A stretch of DNA of 19,458 bases from Caldilineaceae bacterium (GCA_028819675.1 JAPPKT010000014.1:1-19458), one strand, 5' to 3'; positions 7,275-14,702 are shown, counted from the first letter of the stretch. Made by a program: numbers and translations. Notes: generated from the sequence alone by a model not told the origin.

Positions 7275-8356
7275 GTTTCGAGGGCCAGTTTTTGCTGCTG
7301 GCGGCCGATGACGGTGTTGAGAAGGAAAAGGAGGGCGGCGACGAGGACGACCATCACGACGACGTCGATGAGGATGTCGGCAAAGCCGGCGCCGTTCTGG
7401 GTCACTTCGAGCAGGGGGTTCATGAGGTAGTAAGTGGGAAAGATGCGGCCGATCCATTCGGGCACCTGCGGGAAGATCTTGAGGATACCGGGCGCGTAGA
7501 GCAGGATGCCGGCGGCCTTGATGATTCCCATGAAGGTATCCATGTCTTTTGAGACGGAGCCGAGAATGATGCCGAAGACGGATGACATGAGTCCGCCGAG
7601 GGCGATGACGAGTATCAGGAGGGCGATATGGCCGGCTAAGGCACCGTTGAGCAGGAGGATGATCACGGCCATGATAGCGCTGAGGATGAAGCCCATGAGC
7701 GTCTTGGAGAGATAGACGTCGAGCAGCGTGGTTGGGGTCGTGGTTATGGCTATGAGCGTGTGTTTCTGCCGTTCCTCGATGAGGGAGGTGGCGGGAATGA
7801 AGAGGCCGCCGAGGACAATCGACATGATCAGCAGGAGGGGCAGCAGGCGCTGGGACCAGGTAAGGTTGTTGGCGCTGCCGAGCTGCTGGGCGTTGACGCT
7901 GACGGGAAGCTGATCGATACCGCTGCCGACGGCTTCGGTCATGGCGCGGCCGATGGCCGATTCGAGGAGGAGGAGATTGCGCACGCCGGCCTCGCCCCAG
8001 CGGTAGGCGATGAAGTCGATCTCTGCGCTGTCGCTCTGCAGTGCGCCGGCGAAGCTGGCGGGCAGGCTGAGGCCGACCTCTTCGGCGCCGCGTTCGACGG
8101 CGCGCTTGAGTGCGTCTTCGGAGTTGTAGAGTGTGGTGTTGATGCTGGGATGGTCGAGCAGGGACTGGATGACCTGCTGGCTGCCGGAGGCGTCGTAGAT
8201 GCCCAGGCGCGGCGTCTGGGCGAAGAGATCGCCAAAGACGAGCGCGATCAGGAGGCTCAAGACGGCAGGCATGACGAGCACATAGATGCTCATAAAGTTG
8301 GTGGCGCCGAGGCGCACTTCCTTGCCGAGCAGAGTCAGAATGCGCTGAATATCCAT
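7271..8356 (-). CDS. ABC-2 type exporter permease with extracytoplasmic domain (second of pair)
   Basis: This is a 361-residue membrane protein. One N-terminal membrane segment covers about residues 20-44. A soluble region of about 125 residues, presumably extracytoplasmic, follows, and then about five membrane segments from residue 175 onward. The coupling motif LIEERQKHTLIAITTTP lies near residue 212. This topology matches the ABC2_membrane_3/NatB-like permease group, not the compact permeases further down the operon. Its ATG overlaps the upstream permease stop by one base (TGATG), and its own stop overlaps the regulator start by four bases. It should form the first exporter with the permease at 8356-9414 and the ATPase at 9411-10277. 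The substrate is unknown. Confidence 0.88.
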   Translation of the reverse strand: MDIQRILTLLGKEVRLGATNFMSIYVLVMPAVLSLLIALVFGDLFAQTPRLGIYDASGSQQVIQSLLDHPSINTTLYNSEDALKRAVERGAEEVGLSLPASFAGALQSDSAEIDFIAYRWGEAGVRNLLLLESAIGRAMTEAVGSGIDQLPVSVNAQQLGSANNLTWSQRLLPLLLIMSIVLGGLFIPATSLIEERQKHTLIAITTTPTTLLDVYLSKTLMGFILSAIMAVIILLLNGALAGHIALLILVIALGGLMSSVFGIILGSVSKDMDTFMGIIKAAGILLYAPGILKIFPQVPEWIGRIFPTYYLMNPLLEVTQNGAGFADILIDVVVMVVLVAALLFLLNTVIGRQQQKLALET

Positions 8357-9414
8357 CAGAATCTTCTCCTTATGGCGGCCGTACCGATGGCCAGCGTGAC
8401 TGCGCCGCCTACAAACAACAGCGCCAGGTTGCTACTCACTTCGGCCCAGCCCGCCTCGAAGTTGAGTATGCGGTGGAGGGCATCGACAAAGTAGAAAGAG
8501 GGGATGATCTCCATCCAGCCGGTAGATAGGCCTGGCAGCAGGACTGTCAGGCTTGGAATCATCATGGGTATGATAAATACGATGGCCCACGCCATCACGG
8601 AGGTGGCGTCCTTGGCGAGGGCGGCGACAAAGAAGCCGGTACCCACCATGAGGAAGCCACCCAGCAGCAGGGTCGTCAGCAGAAGGAGCGGCGACGTACC
8701 CAGAACACCCATTATGGCGCTGAGGATGAGCAGCTGCCCGAAAGCCATGAGCATTCCCATCAGGGCTTTGCCGGCGAAAAACTGGTGCAGGCGCAGGGGG
8801 CCGGTAATCAGCGCGCGTGCGGTGCCGTTTTCGACATCGCGGTTGAGGAGCGTCGCGAGGCCTATAATCTCAATCAGCGTTATGAAGACGAGGAAGAGAG
8901 GCACAAAGCGGGCGCGCAGGGACAGGGGGGCGCCGAGCAGGTCATTGCCGAGCACGACCTCGGTCTCGTTGAAGCGGGACAGGTTGTCCAGTGTCTCAGT
9001 ATTGACTGCGTTGGCGACGAAGACGAGTACATCGTGGAAGATCTGTCTGGCTTCGGCGGGGACGCCGGGGGCGTAATAGGCGTTCAACTCGACCGCTTCA
9101 CCTCTGGCGGCAGCCGCGGACAGATCGGCGGGGAAGGAGAGACCGACGAAGAAGTCACCGGTCTCCTCAAGCGCGGTCAGCATCTCGGCCTCGGAGTCGA
9201 AGATGACATAGTTGTCCGAGTCGTCTACGAGACGCTGGTAGAGAGGCATCTCGCGGTCCTCGATGAAAAAGGCCATGCCGAGACTTTCGTCCACCTGATT
9301 GGGGATCAGAAAGTAGATGATGGGGTAGAGAATCAGCCCCAGGGCGGTGATGATGAGAAAGAAGCGGTTGCGGACAAAGAGCTTGATATCTTTGACAACG
9401 AGCGTGCCGATCAT
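8356..9414 (-). CDS. ABC-2 type exporter permease with extracytoplasmic domain (first of pair)
   Basis: This is a 352-residue permease. The first membrane segment covers residues 18-38 (FFLIITALGLILYPIIYFLI). A soluble segment of about 130 residues (roughly 40-165), presumably outside the membrane, follows, and then five or six membrane segments. The coupling motif reads LLNRDVENGTARALITGPLRL near residue 188. The start ATG 9414 overlaps the stop of the ATPase gene in ATGA, and its stop overlaps the next permease start in TGATG, so all three subunits are translationally coupled. It is a paralogue-like partner of the following permease, similar in length and topology but divergent in sequence, which suggests a heterodimeric transporter. 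Confidence 0.88.
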   Translation of the reverse strand: MIGTLVVKDIKLFVRNRFFLIITALGLILYPIIYFLIPNQVDESLGMAFFIEDREMPLYQRLVDDSDNYVIFDSEAEMLTALEETGDFFVGLSFPADLSAAAARGEAVELNAYYAPGVPAEARQIFHDVLVFVANAVNTETLDNLSRFNETEVVLGNDLLGAPLSLRARFVPLFLVFITLIEIIGLATLLNRDVENGTARALITGPLRLHQFFAGKALMGMLMAFGQLLILSAIMGVLGTSPLLLLTTLLLGGFLMVGTGFFVAALAKDATSVMAWAIVFIIPMMIPSLTVLLPGLSTGWMEIIPSFYFVDALHRILNFEAGWAEVSSNLALLFVGGAVTLAIGTAAIRRRF

Positions 9415-10277
9415 CCCTGTAACCCCCTGCCGGTGATATCGAAGAAGATATCTTCGAGCGTTGCTTCTTCGCTGTGGACGGTGAGGATGCGCTCGTTTTT
9501 GAAGAGGTCGAAGACGGCCTGGGGGGTCTGGTCTTCGTCGAGCGTGATCTCGCGTTCCTCGGTGCCGCCGTCGGGCAGTTCAACCTCGACTTTGAGGGCG
9601 CGCATGCCGAAACGCTGCTTGAGGCGGGCCGGCGTGTCGAGGGCGACGATCTTGCCCTGGTTGAGAAAGGCGACGCGATCAGAAAGTTTGTCGGCCTCGA
9701 CCATATCGTGCGTGGTGAGGAATACGGTGGTCCCTGCCTGGACGGCGTTGCGGATCAGGGCGTGGATCGTTTCGGTGGAGACGGGGTCGAGGCCGTCGGT
9801 TGGTTCGTCGAGGAAGAGCATTTGGGGGTCGCTGACGAGGGCGCGTGCCATCATGAGGCGCTGCTTCATGCCCTTGGAGTAGCTGGCGACGTGTTCCTTT
9901 TCGCGGCCGCCGAGGCCGACCTTCTCTAGCAGGCTCATGGCGTCGAAATTGGCGACTTTGTAGAGCTTGGCGAAGAGGTCGAGGTTTTCGACGGCGCTCA
10001 TCTGCTCGTAGAGGTTGGTGGATTCGAAGGAGATGCCGATCTCCTGCTGGACCTGTTTGCGGTCATCGACGATATCCATGCCGAGGAGGGTGGCCGACCC
10101 TTTTTGGGGCGTAAGCTGCCCGGTCAACACTTTGACAACAGTTGATTTGCCGGCTCCGTTGGGGCCGAGGAAGCCGACCACTTCGCCTTCGGCGACATCG
10201 AAGGAGATATCGTCTACGGCGAGGATATCGCCGTAGCTGTACGAAAGATCTTTGACGGAAATCGCGGATTCGGCCAT
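9411..10277 (-). CDS. ABC transporter ATP-binding protein (first exporter of the operon)
   Basis: This is the first gene of the seven-gene operon. The 288-residue ATPase has Walker A GPNGAGKST (residues 38-46), signature YSKGMKQRL, Walker B MLFLDEPTDGLDP and switch TTHD. An approximately 80-residue C-terminal extension ends in ATLEDIFFDITGRGLQG. The SKGM signature and the extension place it with NatA/DrrA/CcmA-like exporter ATPases. The ATG at 10277 is preceded by AAGGAG at a spacing of 7 bases. The leader of about 80 bases between the predicted start of transcription (near 10360) and this ATG contains one arm each of two inverted repeats. It presumably energises the two large permeases encoded directly downstream. 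Confidence 0.93.
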   Translation of the reverse strand: MAESAISVKDLSYSYGDILAVDDISFDVAEGEVVGFLGPNGAGKSTVVKVLTGQLTPQKGSATLLGMDIVDDRKQVQQEIGISFESTNLYEQMSAVENLDLFAKLYKVANFDAMSLLEKVGLGGREKEHVASYSKGMKQRLMMARALVSDPQMLFLDEPTDGLDPVSTETIHALIRNAVQAGTTVFLTTHDMVEADKLSDRVAFLNQGKIVALDTPARLKQRFGMRALKVEVELPDGGTEEREITLDEDQTPQAVFDLFKNERILTVHSEEATLEDIFFDITGRGLQG

Positions 10278-10323
10278 GCTGTCGCTCCTTGCATCGGGAC
10301 GCTTGGGCCGGTGGGTGGTTTAC

Positions 10324-10421
10324 CGGCATTGACTGTTGCGCGTCAGACAGAAGAATGAACAGGGATAGGCTAGCATTTTCTGTTTGTTCAGTCAATGCCG
10401 AACAAACAGAACTGTCTGACG
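10324..10421. promoter_or_regulatory. Composite operator region: three interleaved inverted repeats
   Basis: Three perfect inverted repeats lie in the gap between the ABC operon and the aldo/keto reductase gene. Pair A is CGGCATTGACTG at 10324-10335 with its reverse complement at 10389-10400. Pair B is CGTCAGACAG at 10341-10350 with its complement at 10412-10421. Pair C is TTCTGTTTGTTC at 10378-10389 with GAACAAACAGAA at 10400-10411, a 34-base site with a 10-base spacer. The right arm of A fills the spacer of C. Pair C straddles the -35 region of the leftward promoter and is the best candidate binding site for the GbsR-type regulator encoded in the operon. The rest of the 10278-10679 gap shows no other strong signal. 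Confidence 0.75.
10367..10395 (-). promoter_or_regulatory. Predicted sigma70-type promoter of the ABC exporter operon
   Basis: On the minus strand, TTGACT (+ strand 10390-10395) is followed after 17 bases by TAGCCT (10367-10372) preceded by TG, an extended -10. Predicted transcription start is near 10360, about 80 bases ahead of the first ATPase gene. The -35 hexamer lies in the spacer of the 12-bp inverted repeat at 10378-10411, so protein bound there would block RNA polymerase. The -10 is a poor match, so the assignment rests mostly on spacing, the -35 and the operator overlap. Confidence 0.55.
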
Positions 10422-10629
10422 GTTTCCTGACATTGGAGGGAAGCAGCCGGCCGGGCATTCGCGGTGCAAAGTACGTGTTAAGACGCCGGCGGGTCTCTCA
10501 TAATGGGTAGGGAAGTACAGCCATCCGGTGCTTAAGGCAGGTCGGCAAATTCTGGAATCCTACTCTGTGGCGTATACTTTGCATAAGAGCCACAAAAGCT
10601 ATTCAGGCGCGGCAGTCTCGAAGATCGAA

Positions 10630-10692
10630 ATGCCATTTGGGGAACGGCTGAACGCCTGGCGCAAGGAGAAAGACGGGCAATGGAAACTCTGA
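10630..10692 (+). other. Possible 20-codon leader ORF overlapping the aldo/keto reductase start
   Basis: An ATG at 10630 opens a 20-codon frame (MPFGERLNAWRKEKDGQWKL) that ends with TGA at 10690-10692, 12 bases inside the aldo/keto reductase gene. The AAGGAG that serves that gene lies within this frame. Such overlap would couple the two, but no good Shine-Dalgarno site precedes it. It may be chance, or the stub of a helix-turn-helix gene. Confidence 0.2.
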
Positions 10693-11492
10693 CACTTAAC
10701 GACGGCGGGCGTCTTCCTGTCCTGGGTTTGGGCACGTGGCAGATGGGGGGCGGGCGCAGTCGCGACTATTCGCGGGATGACGAGATGGTCGCGATTATCC
10801 GGGATGCGATCGAGATGGGGTATACGCATATTGACACGGCGGAGATGTACGGTGTCGGTCATTGCGAGGAGCTGGTGGGGCGGGCGATGCAGGATTTCGC
10901 GCGTGAGGATATATTCCTGACGACCAAGGTACTGGCCGACAACGTGCGTTACGATGATCTGTTGCGAGCGCTGGACGGCAGCCTGAAACATTTGCAGACG
11001 GACTATGCCGACATGTACCTCATCCACTGGCCCAACCCCAATGTACCGCTGGAGGAGACTTTCAGGGCGTTGAACCGGGTGACGGCTGAGGGCCGGGTGA
11101 AGCGGGTGGGTGTGAGCAACTTCGACGTTGCGCTGCTGCGCGAGGCGCAGGAGTTGTGTGAGACGCCGGTGGTGACGAACCAGGTGCGATACAATCTGCA
11201 CTCGCGGGAGCCGGAGGAGGACGGGTTGTTACGCTACTGCCAGGAGAACAATGTTGTGCTCACGGCGTACTGTCCGCTGAAGGACGGGGTGATGCAGAAC
11301 GAGACGGTGCAGGCGGTGGCGCGCAAGCACGGCGCAACGGCGGCGCAGGTGGCGATTCGGTGGCTGACGCGGCAGCCGCAGGTGGTGACGATTCCGATGT
11401 CGACGAATCGGGACCATTTGCGGCAGAACATGGAGGCGTTGACGCTGGCGCTGGATGAGGAGGACGTGCAGCGGTTGGATGCCAGTGGATAG
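10680..11492 (+). CDS. Aldo/keto reductase
   Basis: This is a 270-residue NADPH-dependent oxidoreductase of the aldo/keto reductase TIM-barrel family, reducing a carbonyl substrate in the cytoplasm. The catalytic tetrad is complete: D52 and Y57 (HIDTAEMYGVG), K83 (LTTKV) and H116 (YLIHWPNP). Family signature stretches VKRVGVSNFDVALL and TNQVRYNL, and the phosphate-binding end IPMSTNRDHLRQNMEAL, are also present. Length is slightly short but within the bacterial 2,5-diketo-D-gluconate reductase-like group. ATG 10680 starts directly at the conserved strand METLTLNDGGRLPVLGLG. AAGGAG lies about 10 bases upstream. It ends about 80 bases before tldD, which runs in the same direction. The physiological substrate cannot be told from sequence. 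Confidence 0.93.
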   Translation: METLTLNDGGRLPVLGLGTWQMGGGRSRDYSRDDEMVAIIRDAIEMGYTHIDTAEMYGVGHCEELVGRAMQDFAREDIFLTTKVLADNVRYDDLLRALDGSLKHLQTDYADMYLIHWPNPNVPLEETFRALNRVTAEGRVKRVGVSNFDVALLREAQELCETPVVTNQVRYNLHSREPEEDGLLRYCQENNVVLTAYCPLKDGVMQNETVQAVARKHGATAAQVAIRWLTRQPQVVTIPMSTNRDHLRQNMEALTLALDEEDVQRLDASG

Positions 11493-11572
11493 GAGCCGGC
11501 CTGACGGACGGGCCTGGGGCGGGACCGACAGTAGTTTGCAAGAGCGAATTGAGAATAGAGACAGGAGAACCT

Positions 11573-12961
11573 ATGCTTCCGACTGAATCGATTCGACGGG
11601 TGTTGGACGCCGGGCTCACGAAGGGCGCCGACCTGGCAGAAGTGTATCTGGAGAACAAGGAGAGTCTCTCGCTGACGCTGGACGAGGGGCGGCTGGAAAA
11701 GGCGACGCAGGGCAATGACATCGGGGGCGGCGTGCGGGTCTTTTATGGGAACAATGCGGCCTACGCTTACACCGATGATCTGACGGAGGAGTCGCTGATC
11801 GAGGCGGCCGGGGTTGCGGCGGCCGCGGCGGAGAACGCAAACAATGCGCAGGTGTGCGCGGATCTGACGAAGAGGGAGAGCCCTGTCGTGACGCGGATCG
11901 AGCGCCCGTTCGAGGAGATGTCGACGCAGGAGAAGGCCGGCATATTGCGGGAGATGGACGAGGTTACACGACAGCACAGTCCGTATATTGTCAGCGTGCA
12001 GTGCGGGTATACGGAGACGCGGCGGCGGGTCTGGGTCTATAACTCCGAGGGAGTCTGGGCGGAGGATGACCGCGCCTTTATCGAGTTTCAGGGGCAGGTA
12101 GCGGCGCAGAAGGGCGATGTACGCCAGTCGAGCGCCACAGGGGTCGGAGGGCAGGTGGGGTTGGAGTTCTTCGACGACCGCGATCCGGTGGCGATGATGC
12201 CGGAGGCGGCTGACACGGCGCTGCTGATGCTGGATGCGAGGCCGGCGCCGGCAGGCGAGATGCCTGTCGTCATTAACAATGGCTGGGGGGGCGTCCTTTT
12301 CCACGAGGCCTGCGGCCACTGTATGGAGGCGGACTTTATCACGAAGGGCGCGTCGGCCTACACGGGGCTGGTGGGCGAGAAGGTGGGCCCGGATTTTCTG
12401 ACGGCCTACGACGACGGCACGATCCCGGGTCGGCGGGGAACGATGCGCTTTGACGATGAGGGCGCGCCGACGAACCGAACCGTGTTGATCGAGAACGGCA
12501 TTCTGAAGGAGTATATGTGGGATTTGACGGAGGCGCGGCGGGCCGGGCGGGCGTCGACGGGCAACGGGCGGCGTCAGACTTTCCGAGACATGCCGATGCC
12601 GCGCATGACGAATACGTATATTGACGCGGGCCCGCACGACCCGGAGGAGATCATTGGGTCGGTGAAGAAGGGGCTGTATGCCAAGAGGTTGGGCGGCGGA
12701 CAGGTGGAGATTGGACGCGGTGACTACGTGTTCACTGTCACTGAGGGATGGTTGATCGAGGATGGCAAGCTGACTGCCCCGGTGCGGGGCGCGACGCTGG
12801 TGGGCAACGGTCCGGAGACGCTGCGGCTGATGGATATGATCGGGACGGACATGGCGCTGGACCCGGGGCGGGGCATGTGCGGCAAGGGGCAGTGGGCGCG
12901 GGTGAGCGTCGGCCAGCCGACGGTGCGCGTGCCGAAGCTGACGGTCGGCGGAACGGAGTGA
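11573..12961 (+). CDS. tldD: TldD metalloprotease subunit
   Basis: This is the 462-residue catalytic subunit of the TldD/TldE (PmbA) zinc protease. The complex trims unfolded peptides such as modified peptide precursors (microcin B17 in E. coli) and the antitoxin CcdA. The zinc-binding motif HExxxH is present as H244-E245-A-C-G-H249 inside LFHEACGHCMEADF. A third, Cys ligand candidate is C436 in GRGMCGKGQ, followed by the family's C-terminal PTVRVPKLTVGG. The mid-protein block RRGTMRFDDEGAPTNRTVLIENG is also typical. ATG 11573 is chosen because AGGAGA lies five bases upstream and the conserved N-terminus begins there. An in-frame TTG at 11549 would add only eight residues. The partner tldE follows 85 bases downstream. 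No modified-peptide precursor gene is visible nearby. Confidence 0.94.
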   Translation: MLPTESIRRVLDAGLTKGADLAEVYLENKESLSLTLDEGRLEKATQGNDIGGGVRVFYGNNAAYAYTDDLTEESLIEAAGVAAAAAENANNAQVCADLTKRESPVVTRIERPFEEMSTQEKAGILREMDEVTRQHSPYIVSVQCGYTETRRRVWVYNSEGVWAEDDRAFIEFQGQVAAQKGDVRQSSATGVGGQVGLEFFDDRDPVAMMPEAADTALLMLDARPAPAGEMPVVINNGWGGVLFHEACGHCMEADFITKGASAYTGLVGEKVGPDFLTAYDDGTIPGRRGTMRFDDEGAPTNRTVLIENGILKEYMWDLTEARRAGRASTGNGRRQTFRDMPMPRMTNTYIDAGPHDPEEIIGSVKKGLYAKRLGGGQVEIGRGDYVFTVTEGWLIEDGKLTAPVRGATLVGNGPETLRLMDMIGTDMALDPGRGMCGKGQWARVSVGQPTVRVPKLTVGGTE

Positions 12962-12966
12962 AAAGG

Positions 12967-12984
12967 CAGTAGTCAGTAGTCAGT
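12967..12984 (+). repeat. Heptanucleotide tandem repeat (CAGTAGT) after tldD
   Basis: Two full copies and one partial copy of the heptamer CAGTAGT begin five bases after the tldD stop codon. A second period-7 tract follows tldE at 14405-14432. Such heptamer tracts between genes resemble the short tandem repeats reported from cyanobacteria. No function is visible. Confidence 0.6.
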
Positions 12985-13046
12985 TGGGAGAGTCTTGAGA
13001 CATTAGAGCAGGCTGCGCCCTTTGGGGCGGTATGGGGAGTGTAGAC

Positions 13047-14399
13047 GTGGATTATCTTGAATTTGCTAAGGACGTGGTTGCGCGGGCGGTTGAGCGGGGT
13101 GTGGAGGCGGAAGCCTATATCAGTGTGGGACAGAATACGTCGGTCAATGTGGACCGGGGCGAGGTGGAGAAGCTTTCGCAGGCGGGCTCGAAGGGGCTGG
13201 GCGTGCGGGTGCTCCGGGACGGGAAGATGGGCTATGCCTATACGTCCGATTTCGGGGCGGGGAGCGTCGGGAAGACGATCGAGGCGGCGGTCAATCTGGC
13301 TGACGTGGCGGACGGCGATGAATTCAGATCGCTGCCGGCGCCGCAGCCGCTGCTGGAGGAGGACCTGGATATCTACGACGAGGCGGTCGTGGCGTTGCCG
13401 ATCGGACGCAAGGTGGAGATGGCCAGGCGGATCGAGAAGGCGGCTTTGCGCTATGATGAGCGCGTCGTGCTGACGAACCGCTGCACGCTGATAAGCCAGC
13501 ACGGGACGGTGGCGATCGCCAACTCGAAGGGCGTCGCGGGCAGTTACGACAAGAGCTTTATCGGCGGCTTCGTGATGGCGATGGCGGCGGACGAGAATGA
13601 CAGGTCGGTGGCGTTTGGGTTCGACTTTGGCTCGCGGCTGGCGGACTTCAAGCCGACGGCGATCGGGAAGGATGCGGCGCGGAAGGCGGTGGGGATGCTG
13701 GGGGGCAAGCCGGTGCCGACGCAGCGGGCGTCGGTTGTGTATTCGCCTATGGCGGCGACGAGCGTGCTGGGTGCGCTGTCGCGGGCGCTGGGCGCGGACG
13801 CGATGCAGCGCAACCGGTCGTTTCTGGAGGGTAAGATCGGCGAAACGGTGGCGGCGGATCTGGTCACTGTGCTGGACAACGGGCGGCTGCCGGGCGGGAT
13901 CGCGACGCGGCCATTTGACGATGAGGGGGTGCCGACGGGGGCGACGCGGCTGATCGACGAGGGCGTTTTGCAGACGGCACTGCATGATCATTACACGGCC
14001 ACGCGCGATGGGACGGCCAGCTCGACGGGGAACGCCAACCGGCGCGGGCACGCGTCTATGCCGACGCTGGACGCGAGCAACTTCTATTTCCAACCGGGGC
14101 AGGAGACGCCGGAAGAGGTGATCGGCGGGGTGGAGCAGGGGCTGTATGTGGAGAGCGTGATGAATACGGCCAGCATCAACCCAATCAGCGGCGACTATTC
14201 GATCTCGGCGAAGGGGTATTGGATCGAGAACGGCGAGTTGAGCCATCCTGTGAACGAGGTGACGATTGCGTTGCCGATGCAGGAGTTGCTGCACAATGTC
14301 AAGTCGGTCGGGAACGATCTGACGTTTGTGCCGATGATGGGGGCGTTGGGGTCGCCGACGATACGGGTGGACGGGGTGATGATTGGGGGAAGCGGGTAA
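13047..14399 (+). CDS. tldE: TldE/PmbA, non-catalytic subunit of the TldD/E protease
   Basis: This is a 450-residue homologue of TldD that lacks the HExxxH motif, as expected for the TldE/PmbA subunit, which forms the chamber with TldD. Family blocks seen are VDRGEVEKLSQAGSKGLGVRV near the N-terminus, the central RPFDDEGVPTGATRLIDEGVL, ASSTGNANRRGHASMPTLDASNFYF, and the C-terminal PISGDYSISAKGYWIENGELSHPVNEVTIA ending in SPTIRVDGVMIGGSG. GTG 13047 is preferred because GGGGAG lies seven bases upstream and MDYLEFAKDVVARA matches the usual N-terminus. ATG 13032 is possible and would add five residues. A small hairpin (CGCCC/GGGCG, 13016-13029) sits just before the start region. It follows tldD on the same strand and is probably co-transcribed with it. 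Confidence 0.93.
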   Translation: MDYLEFAKDVVARAVERGVEAEAYISVGQNTSVNVDRGEVEKLSQAGSKGLGVRVLRDGKMGYAYTSDFGAGSVGKTIEAAVNLADVADGDEFRSLPAPQPLLEEDLDIYDEAVVALPIGRKVEMARRIEKAALRYDERVVLTNRCTLISQHGTVAIANSKGVAGSYDKSFIGGFVMAMAADENDRSVAFGFDFGSRLADFKPTAIGKDAARKAVGMLGGKPVPTQRASVVYSPMAATSVLGALSRALGADAMQRNRSFLEGKIGETVAADLVTVLDNGRLPGGIATRPFDDEGVPTGATRLIDEGVLQTALHDHYTATRDGTASSTGNANRRGHASMPTLDASNFYFQPGQETPEEVIGGVEQGLYVESVMNTASINPISGDYSISAKGYWIENGELSHPVNEVTIALPMQELLHNVKSVGNDLTFVPMMGALGSPTIRVDGVMIGGSG

Positions 14400-14439
14400 C
14401 TGCAGGGGTTAGGGACCAGGGGCTAGGGATTAGTGCAGT
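14399..14439 (+). repeat. G-rich heptamer repeat in a hairpin loop (possible G-quadruplex)
   Basis: Four heptamers of the form GGGRYYA-like (GGGGTTA, GGGACCA, GGGGCTA, GGGATTA) run without interruption from 14405 to 14432. They give four G-runs at 3-4 base spacing. They are enclosed by a 6-bp inverted repeat, ACTGCA (14399-14404) and TGCAGT (14434-14439). The tract overlaps the last base of the tldE stop codon. The pattern fits a G-quadruplex-forming sequence on the coding strand. It might end or stabilise the tld transcript. Confidence 0.6.
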
Positions 14440-14462
14440 AACTATCCACTTAGCGTTGTCAG

Positions 14463-14702
14463 CTAGGAATCAGGGTCGTCCGGCATTGGCTTGGTTCTCC
14501 AAAATTTATGGGGGCGTACCACGATCTGAGCGGGGCGCAGGGCGATGTTTTCAAGTGCGCGTCCTTCGGGATCGCTGAATTCAACTTCAAACGCAAAGCC
14601 TCTTGCGAGAATCTCAACCACTGTGCCGATTTGCCCGCGGCTGAGGTTGAGTTCGGGTATATCGTGTGTGAGAGCGACCGTGTCGAGTAGTTTGATGTTC
14701 AC
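14463..14702 (-). CDS. DUF4926 family small protein
   Basis: This is a 79-residue protein with the features of DUF4926: MNIKLLDTVALTHDIPELNLSRGQIGTVVEIL, then FEVEFSDPEGRALENIALRPAQIVVR. The domain is a small beta-rich, KOW/SH3-like fold. DUF4926 genes commonly lie next to DUF6883 genes in what look like toxin-antitoxin or immunity-type pairs. No such partner is visible here: the stretch upstream (14703-14989) holds only a repeat copy and no convincing ORF. The GTG start at 14702 is strongly supported by AGGAGG nine bases ahead. The open frame that continues upstream to 14843 is therefore not used. It is convergent with tldE and divergent from the MFS gene. Confidence 0.8.
   Translation of the reverse strand: MNIKLLDTVALTHDIPELNLSRGQIGTVVEILARGFAFEVEFSDPEGRALENIALRPAQIVVRPHKFWRTKPMPDDPDS

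Noticed and set aside
4278..9882. Several plus-strand open frames of 200-365 codons opposite the ABC operon
   Set aside because: Products are Gly, Glu, Asp and Val-rich low-complexity sequences expected from the complement of the operon genes. No start signals or motifs.
10329..10356. Rightward promoter (TTGACT, 16 bases, AAGAAT) for the aldo/keto reductase
   Set aside because: The TTGACT is explained by inverted repeat A, the -10 is poor, and the leader would exceed 300 bases. Kept only as a remark under the operator finding.
10550..10578. TATACT at 10573-10578 as -10 of the aldo/keto reductase gene
   Set aside because: The -10 is good, but no acceptable -35 lies 16-18 bases upstream, so evidence is too thin to annotate.
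12738..14294. Minus-strand open frame of about 518 codons opposite tldD and tldE
   Set aside because: The product is almost all Arg, His, Pro and Leu with no recognisable domain, and both tld genes on the other strand are complete with known motifs.
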